Assembly: GCF_017656375.1 (NCBI RefSeq)
Contig: NZ_JACDOB010000009.1
Location: 1-56,694, forward strand
Length of the DNA stretch: 56,694 bases
Direction: 5' to 3'
Origin: Thermovirga sp.
Lineage (GTDB): Bacteria > Synergistota > Synergistia > Synergistales > Thermovirgaceae
Positions within the stretch are counted from its first letter, which is position 1, and every line of letters begins with the position of its first letter. This document shows positions 42,938 to 51,988 of this stretch, in pieces. The translations under genes and the position numbers were made by a program. The notes beneath the pieces were generated by a model, which saw only the letters and a list, made by a program, of their open reading frames with translations, was not told the DNA's origin and ran no database searches.

Positions 42938-43807
42938 ATGGAACCCAAAGATTTACAAGAACTGCTACGGGAAAAAATGGACGGCATGCCTAAAAAGGCA
43001 AAAAGGGTAGTAGAATACCTGCTTTCCAATATGAGAGAAGCTGCTTTCAAGTCTATAGGGGAGGTAGCCGACGAACTCGCTGTGTCAAAGGCACAACTTG
43101 TAAGGGTAGCCAGGATGCTTGGTTTCGAAGGCTATTCTGACCTGAAAGAAGTATTGCAGCAGGCCATCCTTGAGCAGGTAAACCCTGCGGTCATGCTTAC
43201 CAAAGTCCTTAAAAACCGCCACGACCTTCCCAACCAGATGCTTCAAGTGGAACATGCCAACCTGGAAGGGACGTGGAAGCAGTTAGAGCCTGAAAAAGTT
43301 AGCGCCTTTTGCGATATTATAAGCAACTCCGTTATAACCTATTGCATGGGGTGGGGCATATCCTCATTGGTTGCTGAGTCTCTTTATATGAGGCTTAGAG
43401 TAATGGGCATACGTTCCATCTTGCTGAAAAGGTCAAGCCTAACCTTGCAAGAGCAAACGCGTTCCGTTGGTCCAGATGATGCTGTGGTAGTATGCGAACT
43501 TCCCAGTTTCGTCCTTGAAGTTACAGAATCAGTAGTGTTAGCTAAAGAGCAGGGATCTAAAATTATAACGATAACGGACAGTCCCGCTGCTCCAATATGC
43601 AAATATTCCGACTTGCAGTTCTTCGTGAGCGCAGCAAGCCCTATGTTTGGAAGCAGCATTTTAGGCCCCCTGTTTCTAGTACACTTGCTATCTTCTGTCC
43701 TCGCGGTAAACATGGGAGAAAAAGTGCAATCAGCATTAGAAAAACAGGCCCAATTTTTACACGATGAGAGGATATTCCACCCCGTCTTTGGACTCAAATA
43801 CACCTAA
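42938..43807 (+). CDS. RpiR-family transcriptional regulator (HTH_6 + SIS)
   Basis: 289 residues. HTH_6 domain (1-75) with S-I-G-E-V-A-D-E-L-A-V-S-K-A-Q-L-V, then an SIS sugar-phosphate-binding domain (about 120-260). The expected ligand is a phosphosugar or amino-sugar phosphate; no sugar genes adjoin it. A promoter and a palindromic operator candidate lie directly upstream. Convergent with the UPF0173 gene. Confidence 0.85.
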   Translation: MEPKDLQELLREKMDGMPKKAKRVVEYLLSNMREAAFKSIGEVADELAVSKAQLVRVARMLGFEGYSDLKEVLQQAILEQVNPAVMLTKVLKNRHDLPNQMLQVEHANLEGTWKQLEPEKVSAFCDIISNSVITYCMGWGISSLVAESLYMRLRVMGIRSILLKRSSLTLQEQTRSVGPDDAVVVCELPSFVLEVTESVVLAKEQGSKIITITDSPAAPICKYSDLQFFVSAASPMFGSSILGPLFLVHLLSSVLAVNMGEKVQSALEKQAQFLHDERIFHPVFGLKYT

Positions 43808-43810
43808 TAA

Positions 43811-43852
43811 GCTAAAGGGGGAAGACCAGAACTTTCTAGCCTTCCCCCTAGC
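43811..43852. terminator. Terminator between RpiR and UPF0173 genes
   Basis: Perfect 9-base stem AGGGGGAAG (43816-43824) / CTTCCCCCT (43841-43849), extended by GCTA/TAGC with a small bulge. Confidence 0.65.
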
Positions 43853-43876
43853 AAAAATCTCATCAGCTCGTTAACC

Positions 43877-44560
43877 TCAAATTTCTAAAGTCTCCCCGAC
43901 TGCTAGAACCTTAACATCCGCAAGGGTCGATGCTTTCTTCGCAAAAACTTCAGGGGACGCTTTTATGACTTCAAAAGTGTTATAGTGCATGGGAACTACA
44001 ATACGAGGTCTTATAAAGCTAACAGCCCTAACTGCATCATCGATATCCATGGTATAATTCCCACCTATTGGCAAAAGGGCCACATCAACTTTTTCCTCTT
44101 CTAGCAACTTCATCTCATATGTAAGGCCCGTATCACCTGCGTGATATATTTTCTTGCCTTCAACTTCTATTAAGAAACCTCCGGGTGTACCGCCGTATAG
44201 CATGGTATCGCCTTCTTGGATTCCAGAACCATGCCATGCTGGGGTCATTCGTACCTTTCCAAAGGGAAAGGTAAAGGTTCCTCCAACCTGCATAAAATGG
44301 CACTTAACTCCCTTTTTTGCCAAGTAGTGGCAGATTTCAACGTTAGATACCACAGTAGCCCCACTTTTTTGGGCAATTTCAATGGTATCTCCTATATGGT
44401 CACCATGTCCGTGGGTTACAAAAATATAATTTCTGTCATAAAAAGAGGAAAGTGGGACGTTTAATACGCCACTACCCGTTATAAAGGGGTCAATAAGCCC
44501 CTTCAGGCCTTCTCCATCAACCGCAAAAGCCGCATGCCCCAAAAATCTGATGCTTACCAC
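43877..44560 (-). CDS. UPF0173-type metallo-beta-lactamase fold hydrolase
   Basis: 227 residues from a GTG. Zinc ligands T-H-G-H-G-D-H, H-A-G-D-T-G and V-P-M-H-Y-N. Found widely as a stand-alone enzyme of unknown substrate; some members are similar to beta-lactamase-fold L-ascorbate-6-phosphate lactonases, but this identity is not established. Confidence 0.85.
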   Translation of the reverse strand: MVSIRFLGHAAFAVDGEGLKGLIDPFITGSGVLNVPLSSFYDRNYIFVTHGHGDHIGDTIEIAQKSGATVVSNVEICHYLAKKGVKCHFMQVGGTFTFPFGKVRMTPAWHGSGIQEGDTMLYGGTPGGFLIEVEGKKIYHAGDTGLTYEMKLLEEEKVDVALLPIGGNYTMDIDDAVRAVSFIRPRIVVPMHYNTFEVIKASPEVFAKKASTLADVKVLAVGETLEI

Positions 44561-44605
44561 AAATATCCCCCCCTTTTACATCTTCAATAGAAACTTTTAT
44601 CTTCT

Positions 44606-44899
44606 TTATCGCCCCTTACAGATGGTTCCCATAATCTCTATCTCTGCCTGCGAATAATGGCCAGATTCGTGAATCCTAAGCCCCTTCAAGGTTACCTCCA
44701 ACGTACGGCCACCTTGCAATAATAATCTTACATCTTTATTTTTATTTTGTTCGTACCAAGCCTTCATATCATGCGTCTCTTCCCAACCTTGCATCACTAA
44801 GTGACCCTCTACCATGTTATTGTCAAGCAAAGTAAGGGCATATCTCCAAGGTCTGTAATGAGCCTGCTCGATAATTACTCCCCTTCCTTCAACTAACAA
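44606..44899 (-). CDS. Hypothetical protein after aspS
   Basis: About 97 residues. Beginning at a TTG that overlaps the aspS stop by 7 bases; no strong ribosome binding site is visible, so the start is uncertain. Mixed strands and helices (Y-A-L-T-L-L-D ... V-R-L-L-L-Q-G-G ... E-I-E-I-M-G), one Cys, no recognised family. It is the last gene of the hisS-aspS unit. Confidence 0.55.
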   Translation of the reverse strand: MLVEGRGVIIEQAHYRPWRYALTLLDNNMVEGHLVMQGWEETHDMKAWYEQNKNKDVRLLLQGGRTLEVTLKGLRIHESGHYSQAEIEIMGTICKGR

Positions 44900-46707
44900 A
44901 CATCTGCACCGTCCTTCGCTTCCTCTTTTAATTTTATGAACAATTCCTCAAGCTGGCTCTCTTCTACATCTGAAGGTGCTCCAGTCATAAGGCACTGTCC
45001 TCTCTGAGTCTTTGGAAAGGCTATAACTTCACGTATGGATTTCTTCTTGCCAAGTAACATCACTAGCCTGTCCAACCCCAAAGCTATACCCCCATGAGGA
45101 GGCGTACCATAGGATAACGCTTCAAGAAGAAATCCAAATCGTTCTTTTGCTTTCTCCGGAGTTATGGAAAGTGCCTCAAATAACATCCTTTGGACACCTG
45201 CATCATGGATTCTTATAGAACCCCCACCTATCTCATTTCCATTCAAAACTATATCGTACGCCCTTGATCGCACCTTTCCAGGATCTTTTGGCAAAAGCTC
45301 TAGATCTTCGTTTTTAGGAGCTGTAAATGGATGGTGAATAGAAACCCATCGCCCTTCTTCCTCGTCCCACTCCAACAAGGGGAAATCTGTCACCCACAGG
45401 ACCTTCCAACTGTCTTCCTCTATTAAACCTAGCCTATTAGCCACTTTTATCCTAATTTGCCCAAGAATCTCGCAAGCTTTCTTAAAATCTGTATCTGCCA
45501 CTATCAACAATAAATCTCCATCTTTCATATGGAGCTGCTCTACCAAATTGTGTTTTTCTTCGTCGCTGAGCTTCTTAGCCAGGGGCCCTTTCATGTTCTG
45601 CTCTTTAAAAGGACATGGAACCATACCTTTCGCTCCCAATTCTTTTGCATAGTCTTCCAGCTCAGCCAATTCTTTCCGCGAAAGTTCTCCTCCACCCGGA
45701 ACCAAAAGCCCTCTTATGGTTCCACCACCCTCTAGGACCTTAACAAAAGGAACAAAGGAAGTGCTAGAGAAAATCGGGGTTAAGTCTTTTATTTCCAGAG
45801 GGATTCTTAAATCTGGCTTATCTGAGCCAAAACGCTCTATAGCTTCCTTATAGGAAAGCCTCACAAATGGCCTTTCCAAGGCCACACCTATCACCGCCTC
45901 AAAAAGGCCAACCAAATATTCTTCTATCAATTCTATTACGTCCTCTTCCGTTATAAAGCTCATCTCTATGTCTATCTGAGTGAACTCTGGTTGCCTGTCT
46001 GCTCTCAAATCTTCATCTCTGAAGCACTTGGCAATTTGGTAGTACCTGTCCACCCCACCCACCATGAGTATCTGCTTGAAAAGTTGTGGTGACTGGGGCA
46101 GTGCATAAAATTTCCCCGGCGCTAGCCTGCTTGGAACAAGAAAATCCCTGGCCCCTTCGGGAGTTGACTTTGTAAGCATAGGTGTTTCTACCTCTATAAA
46201 CCCTCTAGCACCAAGGAAATTTCTGGTAAAGGACGCAACAGCACTTCTCAAGCGCAGGGCCTCCTGCATTTGAGATCGCCTTATGTCGAGATAACGATAT
46301 TGAAGTCGCAAATTTTCGTAAACTTTATCAGTATCCCACAAATCGAAGGGGGGTAGCTCTGCAGACGAAAGTATCACCATCTCTTCTGCTATTACTTCCC
46401 ACTCTCCAGTCTCCAGAGAAGGGTTCTCTGTGCCCTCAGGCCTTCTTCGTACTTTCCCTTTTATTGCCACAACATATTCACTTCTTAGAGATTTGGCTTC
46501 TTCATGAAGATTAGGGTCTTCCTCGGGGTTGAAAACTACCTGAACCAGCCCTGTGTGATCCCATAACTCTATGAATATTAGCCCTCCAAGGTCCCTTCTC
46601 CTTCTCACCCAACCGTTAAGGACTATGTTTTCTCCCTCATCAGTTCCTCTCACGTGCCCACAATATTTTGTACGTCTCCATCTTTCCTCAAAAATGCCTT
46701 CTTTCAT
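44893..46707 (-). CDS. aspS: Aspartyl-tRNA synthetase, bacterial type
   Basis: 604 residues. N-terminal OB fold anticodon-binding domain (G-W-V-R-R-R-R-D-L-G-G), class II motif 2 F-R-D-E-D-L-R-A-D-R-Q-P-E-F-T-Q-I-D, a bacterial GAD insertion, and motif 3 G-G-I-A-L-G-L-D-R-L. Charges tRNA-Asp; whether it also charges tRNA-Asn cannot be read from the sequence. 25 bases after hisS. Confidence 0.97.
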   Translation of the reverse strand: MKEGIFEERWRRTKYCGHVRGTDEGENIVLNGWVRRRRDLGGLIFIELWDHTGLVQVVFNPEEDPNLHEEAKSLRSEYVVAIKGKVRRRPEGTENPSLETGEWEVIAEEMVILSSAELPPFDLWDTDKVYENLRLQYRYLDIRRSQMQEALRLRSAVASFTRNFLGARGFIEVETPMLTKSTPEGARDFLVPSRLAPGKFYALPQSPQLFKQILMVGGVDRYYQIAKCFRDEDLRADRQPEFTQIDIEMSFITEEDVIELIEEYLVGLFEAVIGVALERPFVRLSYKEAIERFGSDKPDLRIPLEIKDLTPIFSSTSFVPFVKVLEGGGTIRGLLVPGGGELSRKELAELEDYAKELGAKGMVPCPFKEQNMKGPLAKKLSDEEKHNLVEQLHMKDGDLLLIVADTDFKKACEILGQIRIKVANRLGLIEEDSWKVLWVTDFPLLEWDEEEGRWVSIHHPFTAPKNEDLELLPKDPGKVRSRAYDIVLNGNEIGGGSIRIHDAGVQRMLFEALSITPEKAKERFGFLLEALSYGTPPHGGIALGLDRLVMLLGKKKSIREVIAFPKTQRGQCLMTGAPSDVEESQLEELFIKLKEEAKDGADVC

Positions 46708-46732
46708 ACATATTTCCTCCCGACGTTCTTTG

Positions 46733-48001
46733 CTATTCCGTTAATTTCTTCTTTATAAACGTTACAGCTTCCTCTTTTGGCACTTCAACCTGTTCGCCAG
46801 TTACCATATCCTTTATGGAAATCTTCTTAGCTTTTATTTCTTCTTCGCCTAAAATACAAACACAAGCTGCCCCCAGCTGATTTGCTAGCTTCATCTGGCC
46901 TTTAAAGCTTTTTCCATTGAAATCCATATCTGAAGATATTCCTTCTATTCTAAACTCCTGCATCAACTTCAAGGCTTCCTTGCGTTCAAAGTCACCTAAA
47001 GCAACTACGAACACTTCAAGGGAAGGTTCTTTCCCAAAAGAGCAACCTTGCTGCTCCATAGTAAGAACTATCCTTTCTAATCCCGCAGCAAAACCCACTC
47101 CAGGAGTATGCTTGCCTCCTATTGCCTCCGCAAGGTTGTCATATCTTCCTCCACCACATACAGCATTTTGTGCTCCTAAATCACCTGAAATAACCTCATA
47201 AGCTGTTTTAGTATAGTAATCCAAACCCCTCACAAGCCGATTATCTATGGAATAATGCAACCCCAAAACATCAAGCCCTACCTTCAATCCTTCAAAATGC
47301 TCCTTACATTCGGGACATAGATAGCTTATCGTCTTTGGAGCATTTTCTGTTATGGCTCTACAGGTGGGATTCTTACAATCCAATATACGGAGAGGATTTC
47401 TGTTATATCTACTCCTGCATGTAGGGCACAACTCTTCTAAATGAGGCTCTAAAAACTTTTGCAGCGCTTCTTTGTGAACAGGCCTGCATACCGGGCACCC
47501 CACAGAATTGATAACCACATCCAAACCTCGCATTCCAAGCCTTTTAAATAACTCCACAGATAGGGCTATTACCTCCACATCCACGTAGGGGTCCTGTGAA
47601 CCTATAGCCTCAAAATCCAACTGCCAAAACTGGCGATAACGCCCTTTTTGAGGCCTTTCATAACGAAACATGGGCCCAGCGCTCCACAATTTTACCGGCT
47701 GCGGCCTCTGATCCATCCTGTTTTCCAGATAAGACCTAACCATTGAAGCAGATAGCTCTGGGCGCAAGGTCAAGCTTCTGCCTCCCCTGTCCTCAAAAAT
47801 GTACATCTCTTTTTCTACTACGTCGGTGGTACTACCCACACCTCTTGCAAAAAGCTCTGTCTGCTCAAAGATGGGGAGATGGACTTCCTTATAATTGAAA
47901 TCCTGCGCCACCTCTGATGCAGTCTTAAGCACAAAAGCCCATTTCCACGACTCTTCCGGAAGGATATCTCTCACACCACGAGGAGCCTTAATGCTCACCA
48001 T
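46733..48001 (-). CDS. hisS: Histidyl-tRNA synthetase
   Basis: 422 residues. P-R-G-V-R-D-I-L-P near the start, motif 2 F-R-Y-E-R-P-Q-K-G-R-Y-R-Q-F, HisA motifs L-V-R-G-L-D-Y-Y-T and G-G-G-R-Y-D-N-L. A Cys set (C-P-V-C ... C-P-T-C ... C-x4-C) in the middle is normal for some bacterial HisRS. First gene of hisS-aspS. Confidence 0.97.
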   Translation of the reverse strand: MVSIKAPRGVRDILPEESWKWAFVLKTASEVAQDFNYKEVHLPIFEQTELFARGVGSTTDVVEKEMYIFEDRGGRSLTLRPELSASMVRSYLENRMDQRPQPVKLWSAGPMFRYERPQKGRYRQFWQLDFEAIGSQDPYVDVEVIALSVELFKRLGMRGLDVVINSVGCPVCRPVHKEALQKFLEPHLEELCPTCRSRYNRNPLRILDCKNPTCRAITENAPKTISYLCPECKEHFEGLKVGLDVLGLHYSIDNRLVRGLDYYTKTAYEVISGDLGAQNAVCGGGRYDNLAEAIGGKHTPGVGFAAGLERIVLTMEQQGCSFGKEPSLEVFVVALGDFERKEALKLMQEFRIEGISSDMDFNGKSFKGQMKLANQLGAACVCILGEEEIKAKKISIKDMVTGEQVEVPKEEAVTFIKKKLTE

Positions 48002-48083
48002 AAAAAAACCCCCTTAAATCTTCATAAGCCTCTAGTGGCCCTTCTATTTTATTCCTTTTAATTTATTACCCTATATCTGATTG

Positions 48084-48112
48084 ATTCTACCATCCGAAGG
48101 GAAAGTTGTTAA
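48084..48112 (-). promoter_or_regulatory. hisS-aspS promoter
   Basis: On the minus strand TTAACA (48112-48107), 17 bases, TAGAAT (48089-48084). No T-box features (no T-box bulge or antiterminator motif) lie between it and hisS. Confidence 0.7.
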
Positions 48113-48117
48113 TGGTT

Positions 48118-48143
48118 AAAAAGGCCTGCCATAACGGCAGGCC
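48118..48143 (-). terminator. spoVS terminator
   Basis: Perfect 8-base stem GGCCTGCC/GGCAGGCC (48123-48130 / 48136-48143), followed on the minus strand by TTTTT (48122-48118). Confidence 0.88.
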
Positions 48144-48192
48144 CACATAAATTTTTTATTGATATTAGCTGATGGCCAGAGAACCCTCTAAC

Positions 48193-48453
48193 CTACCTGC
48201 TCTCCAACTGGAACTTGATTGCGGTACGCTCTTCACCGTCGATATCAATCTTCGCAAAAGCAGGTATACATATCAAGTCTATGCCATTAGGAGCCACATA
48301 CCCCCTCGCAATCGCAATAGACTTCACCGACTGATTTACAGCACCAGCACCAACAGCCTGAACCTCTACTGCACCCTTCTCACGCAGCACTGCTGCAATC
48401 GCTCCTGCGACGGACTTGGGTTGAGAGTTTGCAGAGACCTTGAGAACTTCCAT
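48193..48453 (-). CDS. spoVS: Stage V sporulation protein S (SpoVS)
   Basis: 86 residues from ATG 48453 (GAGGAGGG ribosome binding site 8 bases away; the longer in-frame start at 48492 lacks one). Opening V-L-K-V-S-A-N-S-Q-P-K-S-V-A-G-A and later A-V-N-Q-S-V-K-S-I-A-I-A-R are typical of this highly conserved Alba-like family. SpoVS is needed for spore formation in Bacillus, yet the family is also common in non-sporulating bacteria, so sporulation is not implied. Confidence 0.93.
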   Translation of the reverse strand: MEVLKVSANSQPKSVAGAIAAVLREKGAVEVQAVGAGAVNQSVKSIAIARGYVAPNGIDLICIPAFAKIDIDGEERTAIKFQLESR

Positions 48454-48533
48454 GTTTTTTCGCCCTCCTCTTAATATTCCAACAAGATTCATGCTAGGTT
48501 TTTTCTATGTTAATACCGCTAAAAGCACAATTA

Positions 48534-48563
48534 AGTATACCTTGATTTTATATAGTAACGCAA
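48534..48563 (-). promoter_or_regulatory. spoVS promoter
   Basis: On the minus strand TTGCGT (48563-48558), 18 bases, TATACT (48539-48534). Confidence 0.5.
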
Positions 48564-48599
48564 GTTCAGAAAATTTAGCAAAACATATTTCTCTCAAAC

Positions 48600-50441
48600 T
48601 CACACCGGCAGCCAGTGCGCAAATTCTTCTACTTTAAGCTTCTTCAATACTTCAATATTGGGGATACCATTCTCTCCCCAACCGCGGAAATTATAATACT
48701 CTTCTAGCTGACTTTCCAGATCTGGTAGCAATCCTTCAGATCCTCCACTATCCCTGGGCTCCTTAAGAATTCTTTCAGGTAAGATGTCATCTTTTCTCGT
48801 CATACCAACCCCAACATTGAAGACTTTCTTCATGGTATATATCCTTTCGCCAGCCTCTAGAAAATCATCCTTAGAGAGGCGGAAACTTGTAACATACTCA
48901 AGCCACTCGCACATGGTTGAAATATCCACGCCTAAAAGAACCGCAAATTTGCAAATTTTTAATGAGTCCAGTACGGAGCAGAGATTCTGGAATTTAGCAG
49001 TCATTATTCCCTTTCCCTTATCTGCCTTTCTGTCCACTGTCTGGGGATATCCAAGCTCTGGAAATACAGCAGATCTCTCCCATGGATAAGAATAGCTGTT
49101 GAGGTGGCATGCCCCACGCACTGAAGTAGCATATCCAGAAGCAAGGCTCTTAAAACATCTAGGATCATGTGCCGGAAGCTCCAACCCCTTGACATGAATG
49201 GCAAAGTGTTCCGATCCCTTTCCTATTTTCTCAGAAGCCTTCCTAGCGCCTTGTCCTAACACCTCACCTATGCCTTCTTTGAAAGCGATCATGCGAATAA
49301 GCCTCAAAAGAGCCTGCCCATCTCCCCAATTAAGTGTTCCCTGAAGATCGAAATCCTTTAAAATTCCTCTTTCATAAAGTTCCATCGCAAAGGCAATAAC
49401 TGATCCTGTAGATATAGTATCCAATCCATACCTGTTGCACAGGGCATTAGCTTCGGCTATTACATTCAGGTCATCCACCATGCAGTTGCTTCCCAACATT
49501 GCCACTGTCTCATATTCAGGGCCTCCACAAATATCTCCATTAAGGTTGACGACCCTTCCACACCTTATAGGGCACGCCATACATCCATAATTTCCGGCTA
49601 AAATTGTTTCAGCCATATGCTGCCCTGTAATTGAAGACACCTTCTCCTTGAAGGAGCCCAAACTCCAATTCTTGACAGGCAGGTCCCCTAGCTCCTCAGC
49701 CAATGCTGTACCCCCAGCTGTCCCATACAGGCTCAAGCCATAACCCCTGTCTTTTAGGATACTAGCTTTTTCTTTGATGGTGGCTATTAATTTGTCTCTG
49801 TCAAAAACTTCTACAGTTTTCTCCCCACCAACTACAAGGGCTTTCAGCTTTTTGGAACCCATTACAGCTCCAGCCCCACCTCTGCCTGCGGCCCTTGCGT
49901 CAGGCCCATCGTGGAAAATACCAGCTAGTGGAACCATGTTTTCCCCGGCAGGCCCTATGCAGGAAACCCCTATAGTTTTTCCGTATAGGTTCTTCAAAAA
50001 CGCTTCTGTCTCTACAGTATCCAATCCCCACAACGGATTTGCATCGTTGAAAGAGATAGAACCGTTGAAAATAGATACATATACAGGTTCCTTCGATTTG
50101 CCTATTATAATGACCCCATCAAATCCTGCTCTCTTGAGGTGGAATCCAAAGGTGCCTCCTGCATCGGATTCTAAAAAAACGCCTGTCAATGGGGACCTAG
50201 TCACTACTTGATGTCTGCCCGATGTGGGTATGCCCGTACCCTGGTAAGGCCCAACCATGTAAATAAGAGGGTTTTCCGGGCTAAGAGCCTCTGTTTTGGG
50301 AGTGCAATATTTCAGCAAAAAGTAGCTCCCCATACCAGAACCGCCTATGAATTTTCTTGCGAATTCTTCCTCGTAATTTATTACCCTAACAGCCCTACTA
50401 GTAAGGTCTACCAAGGCTACCTTTCCATTGTATCCGTACAC
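48600..50441 (-). CDS. Aldehyde:ferredoxin oxidoreductase (tungsten/molybdenum)
   Basis: 613 residues from a GTG with AAAGGAGG upstream. The [4Fe-4S] motif C-M-A-C-P-I-R-C is present, with the fourth Cys in D-S-L-K-I-C-K-F. R-G-G-A-G-A-V-M-G-S-K-K-L-K-A is a pterin-contact motif. AOR oxidises aldehydes to acids and reduces ferredoxin, consistent with disposal of aldehydes from amino-acid fermentation. Preceded by a CBS protein (36-base gap) and a membrane-anchored protein of unknown role. Confidence 0.92.
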   Translation of the reverse strand: MYGYNGKVALVDLTSRAVRVINYEEEFARKFIGGSGMGSYFLLKYCTPKTEALSPENPLIYMVGPYQGTGIPTSGRHQVVTRSPLTGVFLESDAGGTFGFHLKRAGFDGVIIIGKSKEPVYVSIFNGSISFNDANPLWGLDTVETEAFLKNLYGKTIGVSCIGPAGENMVPLAGIFHDGPDARAAGRGGAGAVMGSKKLKALVVGGEKTVEVFDRDKLIATIKEKASILKDRGYGLSLYGTAGGTALAEELGDLPVKNWSLGSFKEKVSSITGQHMAETILAGNYGCMACPIRCGRVVNLNGDICGGPEYETVAMLGSNCMVDDLNVIAEANALCNRYGLDTISTGSVIAFAMELYERGILKDFDLQGTLNWGDGQALLRLIRMIAFKEGIGEVLGQGARKASEKIGKGSEHFAIHVKGLELPAHDPRCFKSLASGYATSVRGACHLNSYSYPWERSAVFPELGYPQTVDRKADKGKGIMTAKFQNLCSVLDSLKICKFAVLLGVDISTMCEWLEYVTSFRLSKDDFLEAGERIYTMKKVFNVGVGMTRKDDILPERILKEPRDSGGSEGLLPDLESQLEEYYNFRGWGENGIPNIEVLKKLKVEEFAHWLPV

Positions 50442-50476
50442 AACGGGCTCCTCCTTTATATTGATTATATTGATTT

Positions 50477-50947
50477 TTATTTATAAAAGTTGCTATCTAC
50501 CTCTTCCTTTGCACTCCGCAGGATGTGGTCCAACAAATCTGCCCTGCTAACCATCCCTACAAAGATTCCATCAGAAAGGATCGGAGCCCTCTTTAGATTG
50601 GATTTCATCATCATCATAGCCACTTGAAAATCACTGTCATTTTCATCGAAGGCTATAACTTTCTTTACCATATATTTCTCTACAGGGTCATTACTTATCT
50701 TCAAAAGCCTTTTGCCAAATTGGCCAAAATCCGGCAAAAACGAAGGGTCTTTCAAAAAATCAAAATATCCTGGTAAAGCAGCCCTTATAATGTCTTTCTC
50801 GCTTATGAAGCCAACCAGATGTCCTTCCTGATCTGCTACGGGCAACCCGGAAACTCTATGAGTAGAAAGAACCTCCACGGCCTCGGCTATAGTTGTATCA
50901 GGAAACAAAGCTGTTAAATCCCTATCCATTAACTCGCCTATACGCAT
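50477..50947 (-). CDS. CBS-domain pair protein
   Basis: 156 residues made of two CBS motifs (T-I-A-E-A-V-E-V-L-S-T-H-R-V-S-G-L-P-V and the C-terminal repeat with R-A-P-I-L-S-D-G-I-F-V-G-M-V-S-R). CBS pairs sense adenine nucleotides or metals. Between the AOR and the unknown 300-residue protein, all on the same strand. Confidence 0.85.
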   Translation of the reverse strand: MRIGELMDRDLTALFPDTTIAEAVEVLSTHRVSGLPVADQEGHLVGFISEKDIIRAALPGYFDFLKDPSFLPDFGQFGKRLLKISNDPVEKYMVKKVIAFDENDSDFQVAMMMMKSNLKRAPILSDGIFVGMVSRADLLDHILRSAKEEVDSNFYK

Positions 50948-50983
50948 GGACTCGCCCCCAAAAACAATATTGAATATAAAATA

Positions 50984-51886
50984 TTATAACGAAGAGACAG
51001 GAACAGGAAGCAAACGCAAAAAAACTCTTTTTGGACTTCCTTCTCCCGTTGACTCCTCCTTCAACTCTTTCATTTTAGCACTCCATGCATGAGCCTCATT
51101 CTCATAATCAAAACCAACACTTAAGGCATCTTTCGCCCCTCTTAAGCTTATAACTAAAAGGGGCTTTGAATTATTGTACCCATCTGGCAAAAGTTCTACT
51201 CTTTCTATATCCTTTCCCCTGTAAATCTTGAAATCTTCTCCAAAATTCTCTCTTATAGCGAAAGCCCCCCTAGATTGATCCAACAAAATTACAGCTCCTT
51301 TATCGTTTACTATATCACCTACACTTGGAATAAAATCATTCAGAAGGTAAAAGAAACTCGATTGAAGAGAGCCTGTCCCATCGTCATGCCTAGGGAAAAG
51401 AGTCTTCTCATTTTGTCTGTCCACTACAAACCAATCTTTTATACTACCTGGCAAATCAGGTACCCCAAACACCACACTTCTTGCTCCCCTTCTTACGTAC
51501 CCCCCCAACTCAGGCAGAAAACCTTCTATCTTGCCGTAATGCAACTTTCCATCTCTATCAAGGAATATATAAGAGCTGTTTTTGTCATCATCCCCTAAAA
51601 TCACACCATCTGGAGGTACATCAAAAACCTTTTTAGGCATGAAATCCTTCAAGGAAATATGCCTATCATGGATTGGAAACACCCCCATGAAAGTTCTATT
51701 TTCTTCCTGTACGATCCTAGCCATTCTCACGTAGCGAGTCATCTCAAAAGGGGTATTATAAAGGCCCAATTTCTTGCTCAGATATTTCTTAGCTTTGTTT
51801 TTCAATCTTTTATGATCTATGAAAGCATAAATGACAAATACTACGAAAAATAACAGCGCAAACAGCAAAAAACGGAATATACCCAC
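50984..51886 (-). CDS. Membrane-anchored protein of unknown function
   Basis: 300 residues from a GTG with GGGGGAT upstream. One N-terminal hydrophobic helix (residues 4-22), then a soluble beta-rich domain with no recognised motif. Low similarity by eye to any known family. In a run with the CBS and AOR genes (36 bases from CBS). Confidence 0.6.
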   Translation of the reverse strand: MGIFRFLLFALLFFVVFVIYAFIDHKRLKNKAKKYLSKKLGLYNTPFEMTRYVRMARIVQEENRTFMGVFPIHDRHISLKDFMPKKVFDVPPDGVILGDDDKNSSYIFLDRDGKLHYGKIEGFLPELGGYVRRGARSVVFGVPDLPGSIKDWFVVDRQNEKTLFPRHDDGTGSLQSSFFYLLNDFIPSVGDIVNDKGAVILLDQSRGAFAIRENFGEDFKIYRGKDIERVELLPDGYNNSKPLLVISLRGAKDALSVGFDYENEAHAWSAKMKELKEESTGEGSPKRVFLRLLPVPVSSL

Positions 51887-51926
51887 GCTAAATCCCCCTT
51901 CAATTTATTTAATATGGTTTTTAGGC

Positions 51927-51943
51927 TATACTTTTAGTATACT
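51927..51943. promoter_or_regulatory. Inverted repeat in the AOR/ThiF divergent region
   Basis: TATACT (51927-51932), TTT, AGTATA (51936-51941), with TATACT repeated at 51938-51943. It provides -10-like elements for the genes on either side and could carry an operator. Function unproven. Confidence 0.3.
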
Positions 51944-51988
51944 TTAAAAAGGTTAACAAAAAAAGCTACGCGTGGAGAGGGAATTTAA

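Noticed and set aside
48002-48192. T-box leader upstream of hisS-aspS
   Set aside because: Only a sigma-70 promoter and the spoVS terminator are present; there is no T-box sequence and no antiterminator.
48193-48453. Evidence for endospore formation from spoVS
   Set aside because: SpoVS is also widespread in non-sporulating bacteria and no other sporulation gene is present.
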